A DNA stretch of 64,000 bases from Faecalicatena faecalis (GCF_012524165.2 NZ_JABACJ020000020.1:38525-102524), one strand, 5' to 3'; counted from the first letter of the stretch, positions 24,627 to 33,384 are shown. Notes: a model not told the origin generated them from the letters alone. Program-made: numbers and translations.

Positions 24627-25340
24627 ATGACCAGAGGAGAAGGTGCATGTCTGATTTGTGGACAGCCGATTCAGTATTTTGAAAAAGCGCAGGAGATGGA
24701 GTGCGTGATCTGCCATCAGAAATTCATAAGCCATGCAAGCTGCGAGGAAGGGCACTATGTATGTGACGAGTGTCATGCAAGTAAAGGTGTCGAGATCATT
24801 TTACAAGGGTGTTTAAATAGCACGTCTCGAAATCCGGTTTTAATGATGCAGGAACTCATGGAAAATCCTTACATATATATGCATGGACCAGAACACCATA
24901 TTTTAGTTGGAGCCGCCTTGCTCACTGCGTATCATAACAGTGGTGGTGAGATAGAAATTGAGAAGGCACTGGAAGAGATGAAGTCACGTGGAAGCGAATA
25001 TCCCGGCGGCTCCTGTGGACTGTGGGGATGCTGTGGAGCCGCTGTCAGTACAGGGATGTTTATGAGTATTATCACAAAAGCTACCCCTCTGACGGGAAAA
25101 TCATGGAGATTATCCAACCAGATGACATCCAGAGCACTCAAAGCGATTGCGGATTTGGGCGGTCCCAGATGCTGTAAACGTAATTCCTTTACAGCAGCCA
25201 AAGAAGCTGCAGAATTTGTCAAAGAAAATTTCCAGATAGAGATGGAACTTCCAGAAAAAATAGAGTGCGAATTCTCATCAGAGAACCAACAATGCCTGAA
25301 AGCACATTGTCCATATTTTAAAGTGGGCAGGTCCTTATGA
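24627..25340 (+). CDS. DUF5714-type zinc-ribbon protein
   Basis: A 237-residue protein. The N-terminus has paired cysteines (CLICGQPIQYF, then CVICHQKF, then GHYVCDECH), a likely zinc-binding ribbon; the middle has HGPEHHILVGAALLTAYHNSGG and GSCGLWGCCGAAVSTGMF, and further cysteines (GGPRCCKRNS, CLKAHCPYF) lie near the end. This arrangement fits DUF5714, often found beside methyltransferase or radical SAM genes in anaerobes; none is adjacent here. Site GGAGGAACAGT. Its many Cys suggest metal or cluster binding; function unknown. Confidence 0.75.
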   Translation: MTRGEGACLICGQPIQYFEKAQEMECVICHQKFISHASCEEGHYVCDECHASKGVEIILQGCLNSTSRNPVLMMQELMENPYIYMHGPEHHILVGAALLTAYHNSGGEIEIEKALEEMKSRGSEYPGGSCGLWGCCGAAVSTGMFMSIITKATPLTGKSWRLSNQMTSRALKAIADLGGPRCCKRNSFTAAKEAAEFVKENFQIEMELPEKIECEFSSENQQCLKAHCPYFKVGRSL

Positions 25341-25382
25341 TGGTCATATTCAGAATATTTTTTAAACAATAAGGTTACAAAT

Positions 25383-25430
25383 AAGAGTCCCCACGTTCCA
25401 GACTAAATTGTCTTGAATGTGGGGACTCTT
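25383..25430. terminator. Strong bidirectional terminator
   Basis: AAGAGTCCCCAC (25383-25394) and GTGGGGACTCTT (25419-25430) are perfect complements and the pairing continues inward to a total of about 20 bp around a TAAATT loop. TTTGGATTTTT follows on the plus strand. It separates the convergent DUF5714 gene and plsC. Confidence 0.85.
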
Positions 25431-25468
25431 TGGATTTTTCGGTTAATTGATACAATAAGTCGGTTTTC

Positions 25469-26203
25469 CTAGAGCATTTCTGCATTTCGATTGATAGTTT
25501 CCTGAAGGATGTTTTGTACATAGTTTCCGATATGCTTTTTTTCTTCCTTTTCCAGTTGATCTGGGTAGATTGGTTTTCCATATTCGATTATAACATGTAC
25601 TTTTTTGATTCTTGGAAATTGTTTTTCGAAGATCGCACATGTATTATTCATGGAAATCGGTATGATTGCGCAGTTTGTCTTTGTGGCAATCTTAAATGCA
25701 CCATCTTTAAAAGGAAGCATGCTTAATTCCTCCCCTTTATTACGTGTTCCTTCTGGGAAGATACAGATGGAGATTCCTTTTTTGACATAATCAATTGCCT
25801 GCAGGATGGTCTTAAGTCCTTCCTTCGGGTTCTCGCGGTCAAGGAACAGGCAGTACAGATAGCGCATCCATGTGGAAAGCAGTGGAATGTGCTCCATCTC
25901 TTTTTTTGCAACATATCCTGTCAGACGTCTGCAGCGGGAATATGTCAGCAGAATGTCGAAAAAACTACGGTGATTGCCGATAAACAGCACAGGTTCATCC
26001 GGGACATTTTCTTCTCCGATGACAGTCGTTTTCACACCTGTTATTTTCAAAATTACTTTGAATGCCCATTGAACAATACGCAGGGAGCTGTAGTCCCTCT
26101 TTTCGCGGTTGAATTTTCCGATGACCCATTCCACGAAAAATACTGGTATTGAAAGAATCAAGAACGATACCAGAAAGATTACGATACAGATAAATCTAAA
26201 CAT
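25469..26203 (-). CDS. plsC: 1-acyl-sn-glycerol-3-phosphate acyltransferase
   Basis: A 244-residue membrane enzyme that adds the second acyl chain in phosphatidic acid synthesis. An N-terminal membrane segment (about 1-30) is followed by the acyltransferase motifs: GNHRSFFD (H-x4-D, near residue 76), the FLDREN block, and FPEGTRNKG. The length is normal. The only in-frame ATG, at 26201-26203, is used. Upstream lies a repeat-rich gap of nearly 390 bases; a convergent terminator lies downstream. Confidence 0.9.
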   Translation of the reverse strand: MFRFICIVIFLVSFLILSIPVFFVEWVIGKFNREKRDYSSLRIVQWAFKVILKITGVKTTVIGEENVPDEPVLFIGNHRSFFDILLTYSRCRRLTGYVAKKEMEHIPLLSTWMRYLYCLFLDRENPKEGLKTILQAIDYVKKGISICIFPEGTRNKGEELSMLPFKDGAFKIATKTNCAIIPISMNNTCAIFEKQFPRIKKVHVIIEYGKPIYPDQLEKEEKKHIGNYVQNILQETINRNAEML

Positions 26204-26311
26204 AAAGAAATACCCTCTTTTCTATTTTATTTATGTATAAAATCGAGGTACGCCCCTCGATTTCCGCTTTTACAATTATACTAAAGCTGATAAAAAAAGA
26301 CAAGCTTTCTA

Positions 26312-26395
26312 AACAGTTTGTGCTTAGTGAGCGAGCTCCCACGCAAAAACTGTACATTTCTTTCCGCATATTCGTAGGAAAACGATTCAGCCATG
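26312..26395. repeat. Palindromic dispersed repeat, family 1 copy B
   Basis: Contains TTTGTGCTTAGTGAGC, GAGCTCCCACGC and AAACTGTACA, matching copy A on the opposite strand and copy C in the same orientation. The distal arm is interrupted (TTCGTAGGAAAACG) before GATTCAGCCATG, so this copy is less perfect. Confidence 0.7.
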
Positions 26396-26442
26396 CAAGC
26401 TCGATTCCGCGGCGGAGCCGCTCCATCTCGCTTCGGCTAAGC

Positions 26443-26530
26443 GCCGTATGGAAAAAAATATACAGTTTGTGCTTAGTGAGCAAGCTCCCACGCAAAAACT
26501 GTATATTTCTTTCCGCATGGCTGAATAGTT
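26443..26530. repeat. Palindromic dispersed repeat, family 1 copy C
   Basis: A near-perfect hairpin of about 85 bases: GCCGTATGGAAAAAAATATA and ACAGTTTGTGC on one side, ACTGTATATTTCTTTCC then GCATGGC on the other, around GAGCAAGCTC. Copies B and C are separated by a G+C-rich palindromic spacer with GGCGGAGCCGC (about 26410-26422). Together they fill most of the 388-base gap between plsC (ends upstream at 26203) and the lipoprotein gene at 26592; I see no gene in the gap. Confidence 0.75.
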
Positions 26531-26591
26531 ATGAATATTTCAGACAGCCTTTTAATATGATAATAGAGAGAATATACCGCGGAGATTGGAT

Positions 26592-27068
26592 ATGGAATAT
26601 AAATCATATCGGTTTTGGCATCCCATAATACCAGTCTTAGGGGCAGGAACCATACACAGGAGGTGCAGATACCTGGTTGTTCTGACAGGGTGTCTGTTTA
26701 TGCTGGTACTGTCAGGATGTGTATCTCGCCCCCAGAAAACAGAGAAGCTCAGGGACCTGAAATTTACTGTGATGGATAAAGAAAAAGTGCCAAATGAGTT
26801 GAAAACGGCAATTCTGGAGAACAGGGATATGCCTTTCAAGCTGACCTATGCTGACCAGGGATATCTGTACATTGCTGAAGGGTACGGGCCGCAGCAAAAG
26901 AGCGGGTACAGTGTGGAAGTGACAGGGCTTTATGAAACAGAGAATGCTGTTTATATACATACGAATCTATTGGGGCCTGAAAAGGGCGAGAAAACGCAGG
27001 ATGCAGTCACATATCCCTATGTGGTGGTGAAGCTGGAATTTATCGACAAAAATGTGGTGTTTGATTAG
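26592..27068 (+). CDS. PrcB-like C-terminal domain lipoprotein
   Basis: A 158-residue secreted lipoprotein. The N-terminus has a long hydrophilic lead, then RCRYLVVLTGCLFMLVLSGC ending in the lipobox LSGC (Cys near residue 43). The mature part contains YIAEGYGPQQKSGYSVEVTGLY and TYPYVVVKLEF, as in the PrcB C-terminal domain known from treponemal protease complex proteins and common in Clostridia. The ATG at 26592 follows CGGAG at 7 bases. It stops 12 bases before sipL, so it may be made during sporulation or simply cotranscribed. Confidence 0.72.
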   Translation: MEYKSYRFWHPIIPVLGAGTIHRRCRYLVVLTGCLFMLVLSGCVSRPQKTEKLRDLKFTVMDKEKVPNELKTAILENRDMPFKLTYADQGYLYIAEGYGPQQKSGYSVEVTGLYETENAVYIHTNLLGPEKGEKTQDAVTYPYVVVKLEFIDKNVVFD

Positions 27069-27080
27069 AGGAGGATGTAT

Positions 27081-28640
27081 ATGGAATTGATTAAAAAGCA
27101 GGTACATTATACACAGGAAGGAAAACGTACGTTCGATCAGTTTTATTTGGATGAGGATTACAATGTCCCGGATGCGAAGGAGGATGTACAGCAGATTATT
27201 CAGGGGAATGGAAATGTTAAAATAGAAGATATCAAATTAGTGGAGAACTACATACGTATTTCCGGGAAACTGTATTTTCATATTCTTTATGTGACTGCAA
27301 CAGGGGATCCCCAGCCTGCAGTTCTGGACGGAAAAATTCCCTTCGAGGAAATGGTCTACACGGATGGGGGAGAGATGGAGAACTATTTTATTCAGAACAT
27401 CCGTGTGGAGTTCACCTCCAATCTGGTTCATTCCCGTAAGTTGAGCATCCGCGCCATGGTTGAGATGGAAATTGGCCGGGAAAAACTGGAGGATGAAGAG
27501 ACAACGGTAGATATTGACAGTCCTGTATCCATTTATAAGAAAATGAAACGTGTAAATCTATTGGAGCTCCATACGACTAAAAAGGATACTTATCGAATCA
27601 AAGAAGAAATCACACTTCCAGGTACAAAGGAAAGTATTGGACAGCTTTTATTGACAGATGTCAGCAGCAGGAAGCTGGAGATCCGTTTGGGGCAGGATGA
27701 GATGCAACTGAAAGGGGAACTGCTCGTTTTCTGCATGTATTTGTCAGAGGACGGGAAGACCGATTGGCTGGAACAGACGCTGCCTTATGAGGGGAGAATT
27801 GAATGTGGTGGCGTGGAAGAAGGGATGTATTATTATGTCCACAGCAATCTGGAGGATACCCTTGTGGATATCCGCATGGATGAGGATGGCGAGATGCGTC
27901 TGCTTGGGATTGAAGGAACATTGAACTTGCGGATGAACATTTATATGGAGGAAGAAATGGAGCTTTTGGAGGATTTATATTCTCTGGAACAGAACTGTGG
28001 GTTTGAGACGCGGGAGGCTGTCTACGAGGAACTACTTGTACAGAATTATTCCAAATGTAAAGTAACGGAGAGGCTATCCCTTCCTGAATTAAAAGATGAT
28101 GTGCTTCAGATTTGTCATAGTGATGGCAGTGTGCAGATCGAGCATATGGAACAAGTGCCGGAGGGAATTCAGATCGAAGGAATTCTTCATATTTCCTTCT
28201 TATATTTAAGGGCTGACGATGCGATGCCGTTTGGAGGATGGCAGGGAATGGTACCATTTTCATATCTCTTGGAATGCCCGGGAATGTCCGAAGAGGTGCG
28301 ATACAATATTTCCTATCATGTAGAGCAGCTCTCTGTTAACCTTGCTGGCAGCGAGGCGGTAGAAGTGAAGGCTGTCCTGGCGTTTGATACCTTTATGCGC
28401 AGACCGGTGCCGATGCAGGTGATTACCAATGTGGAGCTGTCCCCTGTTTCTATGGAAGAAATGGAGCGGCGGCCAGGAATTGTGGGGTATATCGTGAAGG
28501 ATGGAGATGAGCTCTGGAATCTGGCAAAAAATTACATGACCACGATCGAGGGGATTAAAGAGGTCAATGAGTTGGAGAGTGATGCCATCAAGGCAGGCGA
28601 TAAGCTTCTGATTTTTAAAGAAAATATGAGCATACTATAA
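27081..28640 (+). CDS. sipL: Spore coat morphogenetic protein SipL (SPOCS/DUF3794 and LysM)
   Basis: A 519-residue protein with SPOCS (DUF3794) repeats: for example VPDAKEDVQQIIQGNGNVKIEDIKLVENYIRISG near residue 30 and LPELKDDVLQICHSDGSVQIEHMEQVPEGIQIEG near 330, with a middle repeat at about 170-260. A LysM domain ends the protein (GIVGYIVKDGDELWNLAKNYMTTIEGIKEVNEL). This is the architecture of Clostridioides difficile SipL, which binds SpoIVA and attaches the coat to the forespore. GAGGAGG is 6 bases before the ATG at 27081; the earlier ATG at 27075 is too close to the site. Confidence 0.88.
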   Translation: MELIKKQVHYTQEGKRTFDQFYLDEDYNVPDAKEDVQQIIQGNGNVKIEDIKLVENYIRISGKLYFHILYVTATGDPQPAVLDGKIPFEEMVYTDGGEMENYFIQNIRVEFTSNLVHSRKLSIRAMVEMEIGREKLEDEETTVDIDSPVSIYKKMKRVNLLELHTTKKDTYRIKEEITLPGTKESIGQLLLTDVSSRKLEIRLGQDEMQLKGELLVFCMYLSEDGKTDWLEQTLPYEGRIECGGVEEGMYYYVHSNLEDTLVDIRMDEDGEMRLLGIEGTLNLRMNIYMEEEMELLEDLYSLEQNCGFETREAVYEELLVQNYSKCKVTERLSLPELKDDVLQICHSDGSVQIEHMEQVPEGIQIEGILHISFLYLRADDAMPFGGWQGMVPFSYLLECPGMSEEVRYNISYHVEQLSVNLAGSEAVEVKAVLAFDTFMRRPVPMQVITNVELSPVSMEEMERRPGIVGYIVKDGDELWNLAKNYMTTIEGIKEVNELESDAIKAGDKLLIFKENMSIL

Positions 28641-28661
28641 TCCTGTTAAGGAAATAGAGGA

Positions 28662-28718
28662 GAAGAAGCAGTGTTACAGTACACGTCAACAGGGTGTGTA
28701 CTGTAACACTGCTTCTTC
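28662..28718. repeat. Perfect 23-bp inverted repeat, possible terminator
   Basis: GAAGAAGCAGTGTTACAGTA plus CAC (28662-28684) is exactly complementary to 28696-28718, with an 11-base loop. It lies after sipL and before ispE. No T-run follows on either strand, so it is not a textbook rho-independent terminator, though it could still pause polymerase or protect the mRNA end. Confidence 0.75.
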
Positions 28719-28829
28719 GAAAATAATGAGATTCCGGGAGAAAAGATTCCGGGGGAAATGATTGATTTTTAAGAAAAATGTGGTTATACTGTGAGTATAA
28801 TGTATACAAGATACAAAGGAGGACAAAGG

Positions 28830-29786
28830 ATGAAACGGTTACCTGAGAGTGCAGTAAATCCTGCACAGCCTTCTGATGGGCAGGCGCTAAGAGGAACCCG
28901 GAAGAGGATAGAATTAAAGGCACTTGCGAAGATAAATCTTGGACTGGACGTATTGGGAAAAAGAGAAAATGGATATCATGATGTGCGCATGGTAATGCAG
29001 TCGATCTACCTGTATGATGATGTGAGAATTGAACGGACAAAGAATCCGGGGATTGAAGTGAAGACCAATCTGTATTTTCTGCCTACGGATGAGAATAATA
29101 TTGCATATAAAGCTGCGGCGATGCTGATTGAGGAATTCCAGATTCATGAGGGCGTAGTCATCACATTGGATAAACATATCCCGGTGGCAGCAGGTATGGC
29201 TGGAGGGAGTTCTAATGCCGCGGCAGTCCTGTTCGGAATGAACAAGATGTTCGGCCTGGGGCTGTCCAAGCAGGAATTGATGGAGAGAGGTGTCAAACTG
29301 GGGGCGGACGTGCCGTACTGCATCATGCGTGGGACAGTTCTGGCCGAGGGAATCGGAGAAGAGCTGACAGTACTTCCGGCGATGCCGAAGTGTACGGTTC
29401 TGGTGGCCAAGCCTGGTATTAGTGTTTCTACAAAGGTGGTATATGAAGCATTGGATTCGAAAGAGATCGTAAAGCATCCCAATATTGATGCTCTGCTTGC
29501 TGGTCTTGAAAAAGGTAGTCTTCGAGAGGTAGCAGCTGCGATGGGAAATGTGTTGGAGGATGTGACGATTCCGATGTACCCCGTAATTGAAGACATTAAG
29601 AATGTGATGAAGGAAGAAGGAGCAATGAATGCCATGATGAGCGGCAGCGGTCCGACTGTATTTGGCTTGTTCGAGAACAAGGCACAAGCCAGGAAGGCAC
29701 AGGAGAAGATCCGTGAAAAGGCACTGGCAAAGCAGGTGTATGTAACGAACATCCACGGGGCAAGGAGGAACGAATATGGAGCCTAA
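28830..29786 (+). CDS. ispE: 4-diphosphocytidyl-2-C-methyl-D-erythritol kinase
   Basis: A 318-residue GHMP kinase of the MEP isoprenoid pathway; it phosphorylates the 2-hydroxyl of CDP-methylerythritol. Motifs: ELKALAKINLGLDVLGKRENGYHDV, the ATP loop PVAAGMAGGSSNAAA and MSGSGPTVFGLF. The ATG at 28830 follows AAGGAGGACAAAGG. The N-terminus is about 27 residues longer than usual before the KALAKINL motif, and no other start with a site lies inside it. It overlaps the next gene by 11 bases. Confidence 0.94.
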   Translation: MKRLPESAVNPAQPSDGQALRGTRKRIELKALAKINLGLDVLGKRENGYHDVRMVMQSIYLYDDVRIERTKNPGIEVKTNLYFLPTDENNIAYKAAAMLIEEFQIHEGVVITLDKHIPVAAGMAGGSSNAAAVLFGMNKMFGLGLSKQELMERGVKLGADVPYCIMRGTVLAEGIGEELTVLPAMPKCTVLVAKPGISVSTKVVYEALDSKEIVKHPNIDALLAGLEKGSLREVAAAMGNVLEDVTIPMYPVIEDIKNVMKEEGAMNAMMSGSGPTVFGLFENKAQARKAQEKIREKALAKQVYVTNIHGARRNEYGA

Positions 29787-30453
29787 ATTTGAAGTAACAA
29801 TGAACGAATACCTGCCTTTAAGAGATGTTGTATTTAATACCTTGAGACAAGCGATTCTGCGAGGAGAGTTAAAACCCGGCGAGCGTCTCATGGAAATCCA
29901 GCTCGCGAATAAGCTGGGAGTCAGCCGTACTCCGATTCGTGAAGCCATCCGTAAGTTAGAGTTGGAGGGCTTAGTCCTTATGATTCCAAGAAAAGGTGCG
30001 GAGGTTGCGGAAATCACAGAAAAAAATCTAAGGGATGTTCTGGAGGTACGTGGCGCTCTGGAAGAACTGGCGGTCCGTCTTGCCTGTGACCGGATTGGCG
30101 AGGAAGGAATCGAGAACCTGAAAAAAGCTGCGAAGGGCTTCGAAGCCGTGCTTGATAGTGAAGATATTACGAAGATCGCAGAGGCAGATGTGGCATTTCA
30201 TGACATCATCTACCTTGCGACAGACAATCAAAGACTAATTCAACTCTTAAATAACCTGCGTGAGCAGATGTACCGTTATCGTGTAGAATATCTGAAACAA
30301 AAAGAATGGCATCCGAAGCTCCTGGCAGAGCATCAGGATATTATCCAGGCCATTGCAAACCGGGAACGGGATAAAGCGGCTAATATCACAAGTCAGCATA
30401 TAGACAATCAGGTAGAAGCTGTCATCGACATACTGCGTCATAAAGACGAATAA
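29776..30453 (+). CDS. GntR family transcriptional regulator (FadR/FCD type)
   Basis: A 225-residue regulator with an N-terminal winged helix (RDVVFNTLRQAILRGELKPGERLMEIQLANKLGVSRTPIREAIRKLELEGLV) and a helical FCD effector domain (about 85-215) with the metal-binding pattern FHDIIYLATDNQRL. Site AAGGAGGAACGAAT sits inside the end of ispE, which it overlaps by 11 bases. The ispE-gntR pairing is frequent in Lachnospiraceae, to my knowledge; its target is not known. Confidence 0.88.
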   Translation: MEPKFEVTMNEYLPLRDVVFNTLRQAILRGELKPGERLMEIQLANKLGVSRTPIREAIRKLELEGLVLMIPRKGAEVAEITEKNLRDVLEVRGALEELAVRLACDRIGEEGIENLKKAAKGFEAVLDSEDITKIAEADVAFHDIIYLATDNQRLIQLLNNLREQMYRYRVEYLKQKEWHPKLLAEHQDIIQAIANRERDKAANITSQHIDNQVEAVIDILRHKDE

Positions 30454-30471
30454 AATGAGAAGATTCTGACA

Positions 30472-30501
30472 ATGGAGAGCAAAGGGGGCTTACCCCTTTG
30501 C
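30472..30501. repeat. Hairpin with repeated flank, family 3 copy 1
   Basis: GCAAAGGGG (30479-30487) pairs with CCCCTTTGC (30493-30501), preceded by ATGGAGA. The same 16 bases ATGGAGAGCAAAGGGG recur at 63973-63988 with a matching right arm. It follows the gntR stop and may serve as a terminator although no T-run follows. Confidence 0.6.
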
Positions 30502-30574
30502 AAAATGTATAAAGCCTGAAGTTCTGTCAATACTCCATATATAACAAAGATTAGCTAAATGGAGGTATTTACAT

Positions 30575-31216
30575 ATGGACAGGACTTATATAGAAAGGCG
30601 TGCCAACAGGATTATTTTGATTTTGGCAGTTGTAATTGCAACGATTATTACGGGGGTGCTGAGCTGGAGGATGCAGCTTACAGCGAAAGCAGAGGCGCAG
30701 GAACATCTGGCAGGGGAAGTGTTGCGCTTTCACATTTTGGCGAACAGTGACAGTAACGAAGACCAGGCTCTGAAGATGAAGGTCAAAGATCAGGTGATCG
30801 CGTATTTGGATGAAACTATGCCAAAAGGGCTGGATGTGGATGAGACAAAAGACTGGGTGCGCAGACATACTGACGAGTTGGAGAGTCTGGCAGAGACGGT
30901 CATTGCAGAAAAGGGGAGGGACTACCCGGTGAGTGCTGCTGTGACGACCTGCTATTTCCCGGATAAAACATATGGGGACGTGACATTTCCGGCTGGTAAT
31001 TATGAGGCACTGCGAATGGAAATAGGTGCGGCAAAGGGACATAATTGGTGGTGTGTTCTGTATCCGAACCTATGCTTTTTGGATGCTGCGAATGCGGTAG
31101 TACCGGAAGAAGGAAAAGAAGAATTAAGAAGTGTGCTGACTGAGGAAGAATACTCACAGGTGACGGCACAATCAGACTTTAAGATAAAATGGTATTTTCT
31201 GGAGAACTTAAAATAG
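30575..31216 (+). CDS. spoIIR: Stage II sporulation protein R
   Basis: A 213-residue protein made in the forespore that signals across the septum to activate SpoIIGA, the pro-sigma-E protease. It has an N-terminal membrane/signal segment (RIILILAVVIATIITGVLSW) and the conserved block LRFHILANSDSNEDQALKMKVKDQV, then YEALRMEIGAAKGHNWWCVLYPNLCF near the end. Length and motifs fit the family. Site TGGAGGTATTTACAT. It supports a spore-forming host; a sigma-F promoter was not identified by eye. Confidence 0.94.
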   Translation: MDRTYIERRANRIILILAVVIATIITGVLSWRMQLTAKAEAQEHLAGEVLRFHILANSDSNEDQALKMKVKDQVIAYLDETMPKGLDVDETKDWVRRHTDELESLAETVIAEKGRDYPVSAAVTTCYFPDKTYGDVTFPAGNYEALRMEIGAAKGHNWWCVLYPNLCFLDAANAVVPEEGKEELRSVLTEEEYSQVTAQSDFKIKWYFLENLK

Positions 31217-31284
31217 GATATCGGTTGTGGACAAACATCCGGGTATGTGGATAAAAGAACTCCGGGAATCAGGCGGAGGGGAAA

Positions 31285-32472
31285 ATGACTGAATTTTTGG
31301 TGAAACATTTTGTGAAAGATTATGAGCATGTGGAAAAGGTGTCCGTGCGTACGGCTTATGGAGTATTATCCAGTATCGTGGGCATCTTTTGTAATGTTCT
31401 TTTATTTGTGATAAAATTTATAATCGGATTGATTCTGCACAGTGTTGCAGTTATGGCGGATGCATTCAATAACCTGTCGGATGCCGGATCCTCCATTATC
31501 AGCTTTATAGGAGTGAAAATGGCCAGCAAGCCGGCTGATGAGGATCACCCATTTGGGCATGGCAGGATGGAATATATAGCAGCACTTGTCGTCTCTTTTT
31601 TGGTATTGGAGGTGGGATTTACATTCCTGAAAGATTCATTGGGGAAAATCAGACATCCCGAGGTTTTGAATTTTCAATTGTTGTCTGTGATCATCCTGCT
31701 TCTGTCTATTGGTGTGAAGCTGTGGCTGGGAATATTTAACCGGAAATTGGGACAAAAGATTGATTCCAAGGTCATGATGGCAGTATTCACAGATTCTATG
31801 GGAGACGTAATCACAACGGGGGCGACGATTCTGTCCGTTGTATTTTTTGCGTTGACGGGAATCAATATTGACGGGTTTGTCGGTGTTGGAGTCGCTCTGG
31901 TCGTTATGTGGGCAGGTGTTGGAATTGCCAGGGATACGCTGGAGCCTTTGATTGGTGAGGCTGTGGACCCTGATCTCTATACGAAGATCAAGCGTTTTGT
32001 TGAAAAATATGACGGCATCGAGGGGACCCATGATTTAATTGTACATGATTATGGACCGAACAGAAGCATGGCTTCGATTCATGCCGAGGTCCCGAATAAT
32101 GTGAATATTGAAGTCTCACATGAGGTCATAGACCGAATAGAACGTGATGCAGTGGAACAATTGGGGATTTTCCTTGTTGTTCATATGGACCCGATCGAAA
32201 CAGAAGATGAGGCGGTATTAAGGCTTCGCAAGCAGGTTGAGGGGGCACTTAAAGGGTTGGATGAAAACTGCAGTATTCATGATTTTCGTGTGGTGGAAGG
32301 TCAGGAGCAGATTAATCTGATTTTTGATATGGTCGTACCGATCGCGTATGACGATATGCAGAAACGCGAGCTGCAGGAAAAGCTGGCTGCAGTACTTCGG
32401 GAAACGGATTATCGTTATCGATGTGTCATCACGATGGAACACAGCTTTATGGCAAATAAGGACGAAGATTAG
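31285..32472 (+). CDS. Cation diffusion facilitator family transporter
   Basis: A 395-residue metal exporter of the CDF family (Zn, Fe, Mn or Co). The membrane domain (about 30-225) has the metal site motif AVMADAFNNLSDAGSS and DEDHPFGHGRMEY, with the second site in AVFTDSMGDVITT. The cytosolic C-terminal domain has GTHDLIVHDYGP. The C-terminal tail (about 300-395) is longer than in small CDF proteins and seems to add a second ferredoxin-like region. Site GGAGGGGAAA. Confidence 0.9.
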   Translation: MTEFLVKHFVKDYEHVEKVSVRTAYGVLSSIVGIFCNVLLFVIKFIIGLILHSVAVMADAFNNLSDAGSSIISFIGVKMASKPADEDHPFGHGRMEYIAALVVSFLVLEVGFTFLKDSLGKIRHPEVLNFQLLSVIILLLSIGVKLWLGIFNRKLGQKIDSKVMMAVFTDSMGDVITTGATILSVVFFALTGINIDGFVGVGVALVVMWAGVGIARDTLEPLIGEAVDPDLYTKIKRFVEKYDGIEGTHDLIVHDYGPNRSMASIHAEVPNNVNIEVSHEVIDRIERDAVEQLGIFLVVHMDPIETEDEAVLRLRKQVEGALKGLDENCSIHDFRVVEGQEQINLIFDMVVPIAYDDMQKRELQEKLAAVLRETDYRYRCVITMEHSFMANKDED

Positions 32473-32513
32473 ACAGTATGCATCAGAACAATTAGAGGAA
32501 AGAAGGATAAGAT

Positions 32514-33218
32514 ATGTATTCATTTGACAGTAGAGTAAGATATAGTGAAATTGACCACCATGGCACATTGACCCTCCCCGGATTGATTAATTATTTTCAG
32601 GACTGCAGTACCTTTCAGTCAGAAGATATCGGGCTGGGACTGGAAGTGCTAAAGGCGAGGAAAAAGGCATGGATTCTTTCCTACTGGCAGGTTGTGATAG
32701 AGCGTTTCCCGGCAATGGGAGAGCAGATAACAGTGGGGACCTTTGCCAGCGGATTCAAGGGTTTATACGGAGACCGTAACTTTGTCATGGATGATGCAGA
32801 CGGAAACCGGGTAGCCTATGCGAATTCTATCTGGGTATTTATGGATACAGAGAAGGGAAGACCCACAAGACCCAGCGAGGAGGATATTCGGCCGTATGGA
32901 GCGGAGCCTCCGCTTGATATGGTGTACGAGGGACGCAAAATAAAACTTCCCGAAATGAGTGAAAATCTTCCTTCTTTTCCTGTGCGGAAGTATCATATCG
33001 ACACAAATGAGCATGTGAATAATTGCCAGTATGTACAGATGGCACTAGAAATACTGCCCGAGGATATGAAAATTCATCAACTTCGGGTGGAGTATAAGAA
33101 ATCGGCGGTGCTTGGAGACGTGATTTATCCGAAGGCAGCATATGAGGCAGAACGGACGGTCGTGGAACTGTGCGATGCAGATGGCAAACCGTATGCGGTA
33201 ATTGAGTTAAAAGAATAA
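32514..33218 (+). CDS. Acyl-ACP thioesterase
   Basis: A 234-residue hot-dog-fold thioesterase (PF01643 type) that releases fatty acids from acyl carrier protein. The N-terminal half has RVRYSEIDHHGTLTLPGLINYFQDCST and AWILSYWQVVIERFP; the C-terminal half has YHIDTNEHVNNCQYVQMALEIL, where Asn, His and Glu/Cys of the active site lie in this family. Tandem hot-dog domains in a single chain explain the length. Site AGAAGGATAAGAT. A terminator follows. Confidence 0.87.
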   Translation: MYSFDSRVRYSEIDHHGTLTLPGLINYFQDCSTFQSEDIGLGLEVLKARKKAWILSYWQVVIERFPAMGEQITVGTFASGFKGLYGDRNFVMDDADGNRVAYANSIWVFMDTEKGRPTRPSEEDIRPYGAEPPLDMVYEGRKIKLPEMSENLPSFPVRKYHIDTNEHVNNCQYVQMALEILPEDMKIHQLRVEYKKSAVLGDVIYPKAAYEAERTVVELCDADGKPYAVIELKE

Positions 33219-33264
33219 AATGAAGAGATATAAGTTAGCTGTAAGAGAGAATAAGAAATAGGAT

Positions 33265-33316
33265 AGCAGCAGAATCCGGGTGAAGGTGCCGTTTTCATAG
33301 GATTCTGCTGCTTTTT
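33265..33316 (+). terminator. Terminator after the thioesterase gene
   Basis: AGCAGCAGAATCC (33265-33277) and GGATTCTGCTGCT (33300-33312) pair perfectly over 13 bp and run into TTTTT. Confidence 0.88.
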
Positions 33317-33384
33317 GCTTATAGAGAAAATTTGTCCGCACATTTTAGCAGTGAGATTCGTTAATCATATTGTAAGAATAGTGT

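Noticed and set aside
28914..30017. Long open frame on the minus strand (about 367 codons) across ispE and the FCD regulator
   Set aside because: It is antisense to two well-conserved genes, has no convincing ribosome binding site, and its composition (many His, Ser, Cys) is typical of a shadow frame.
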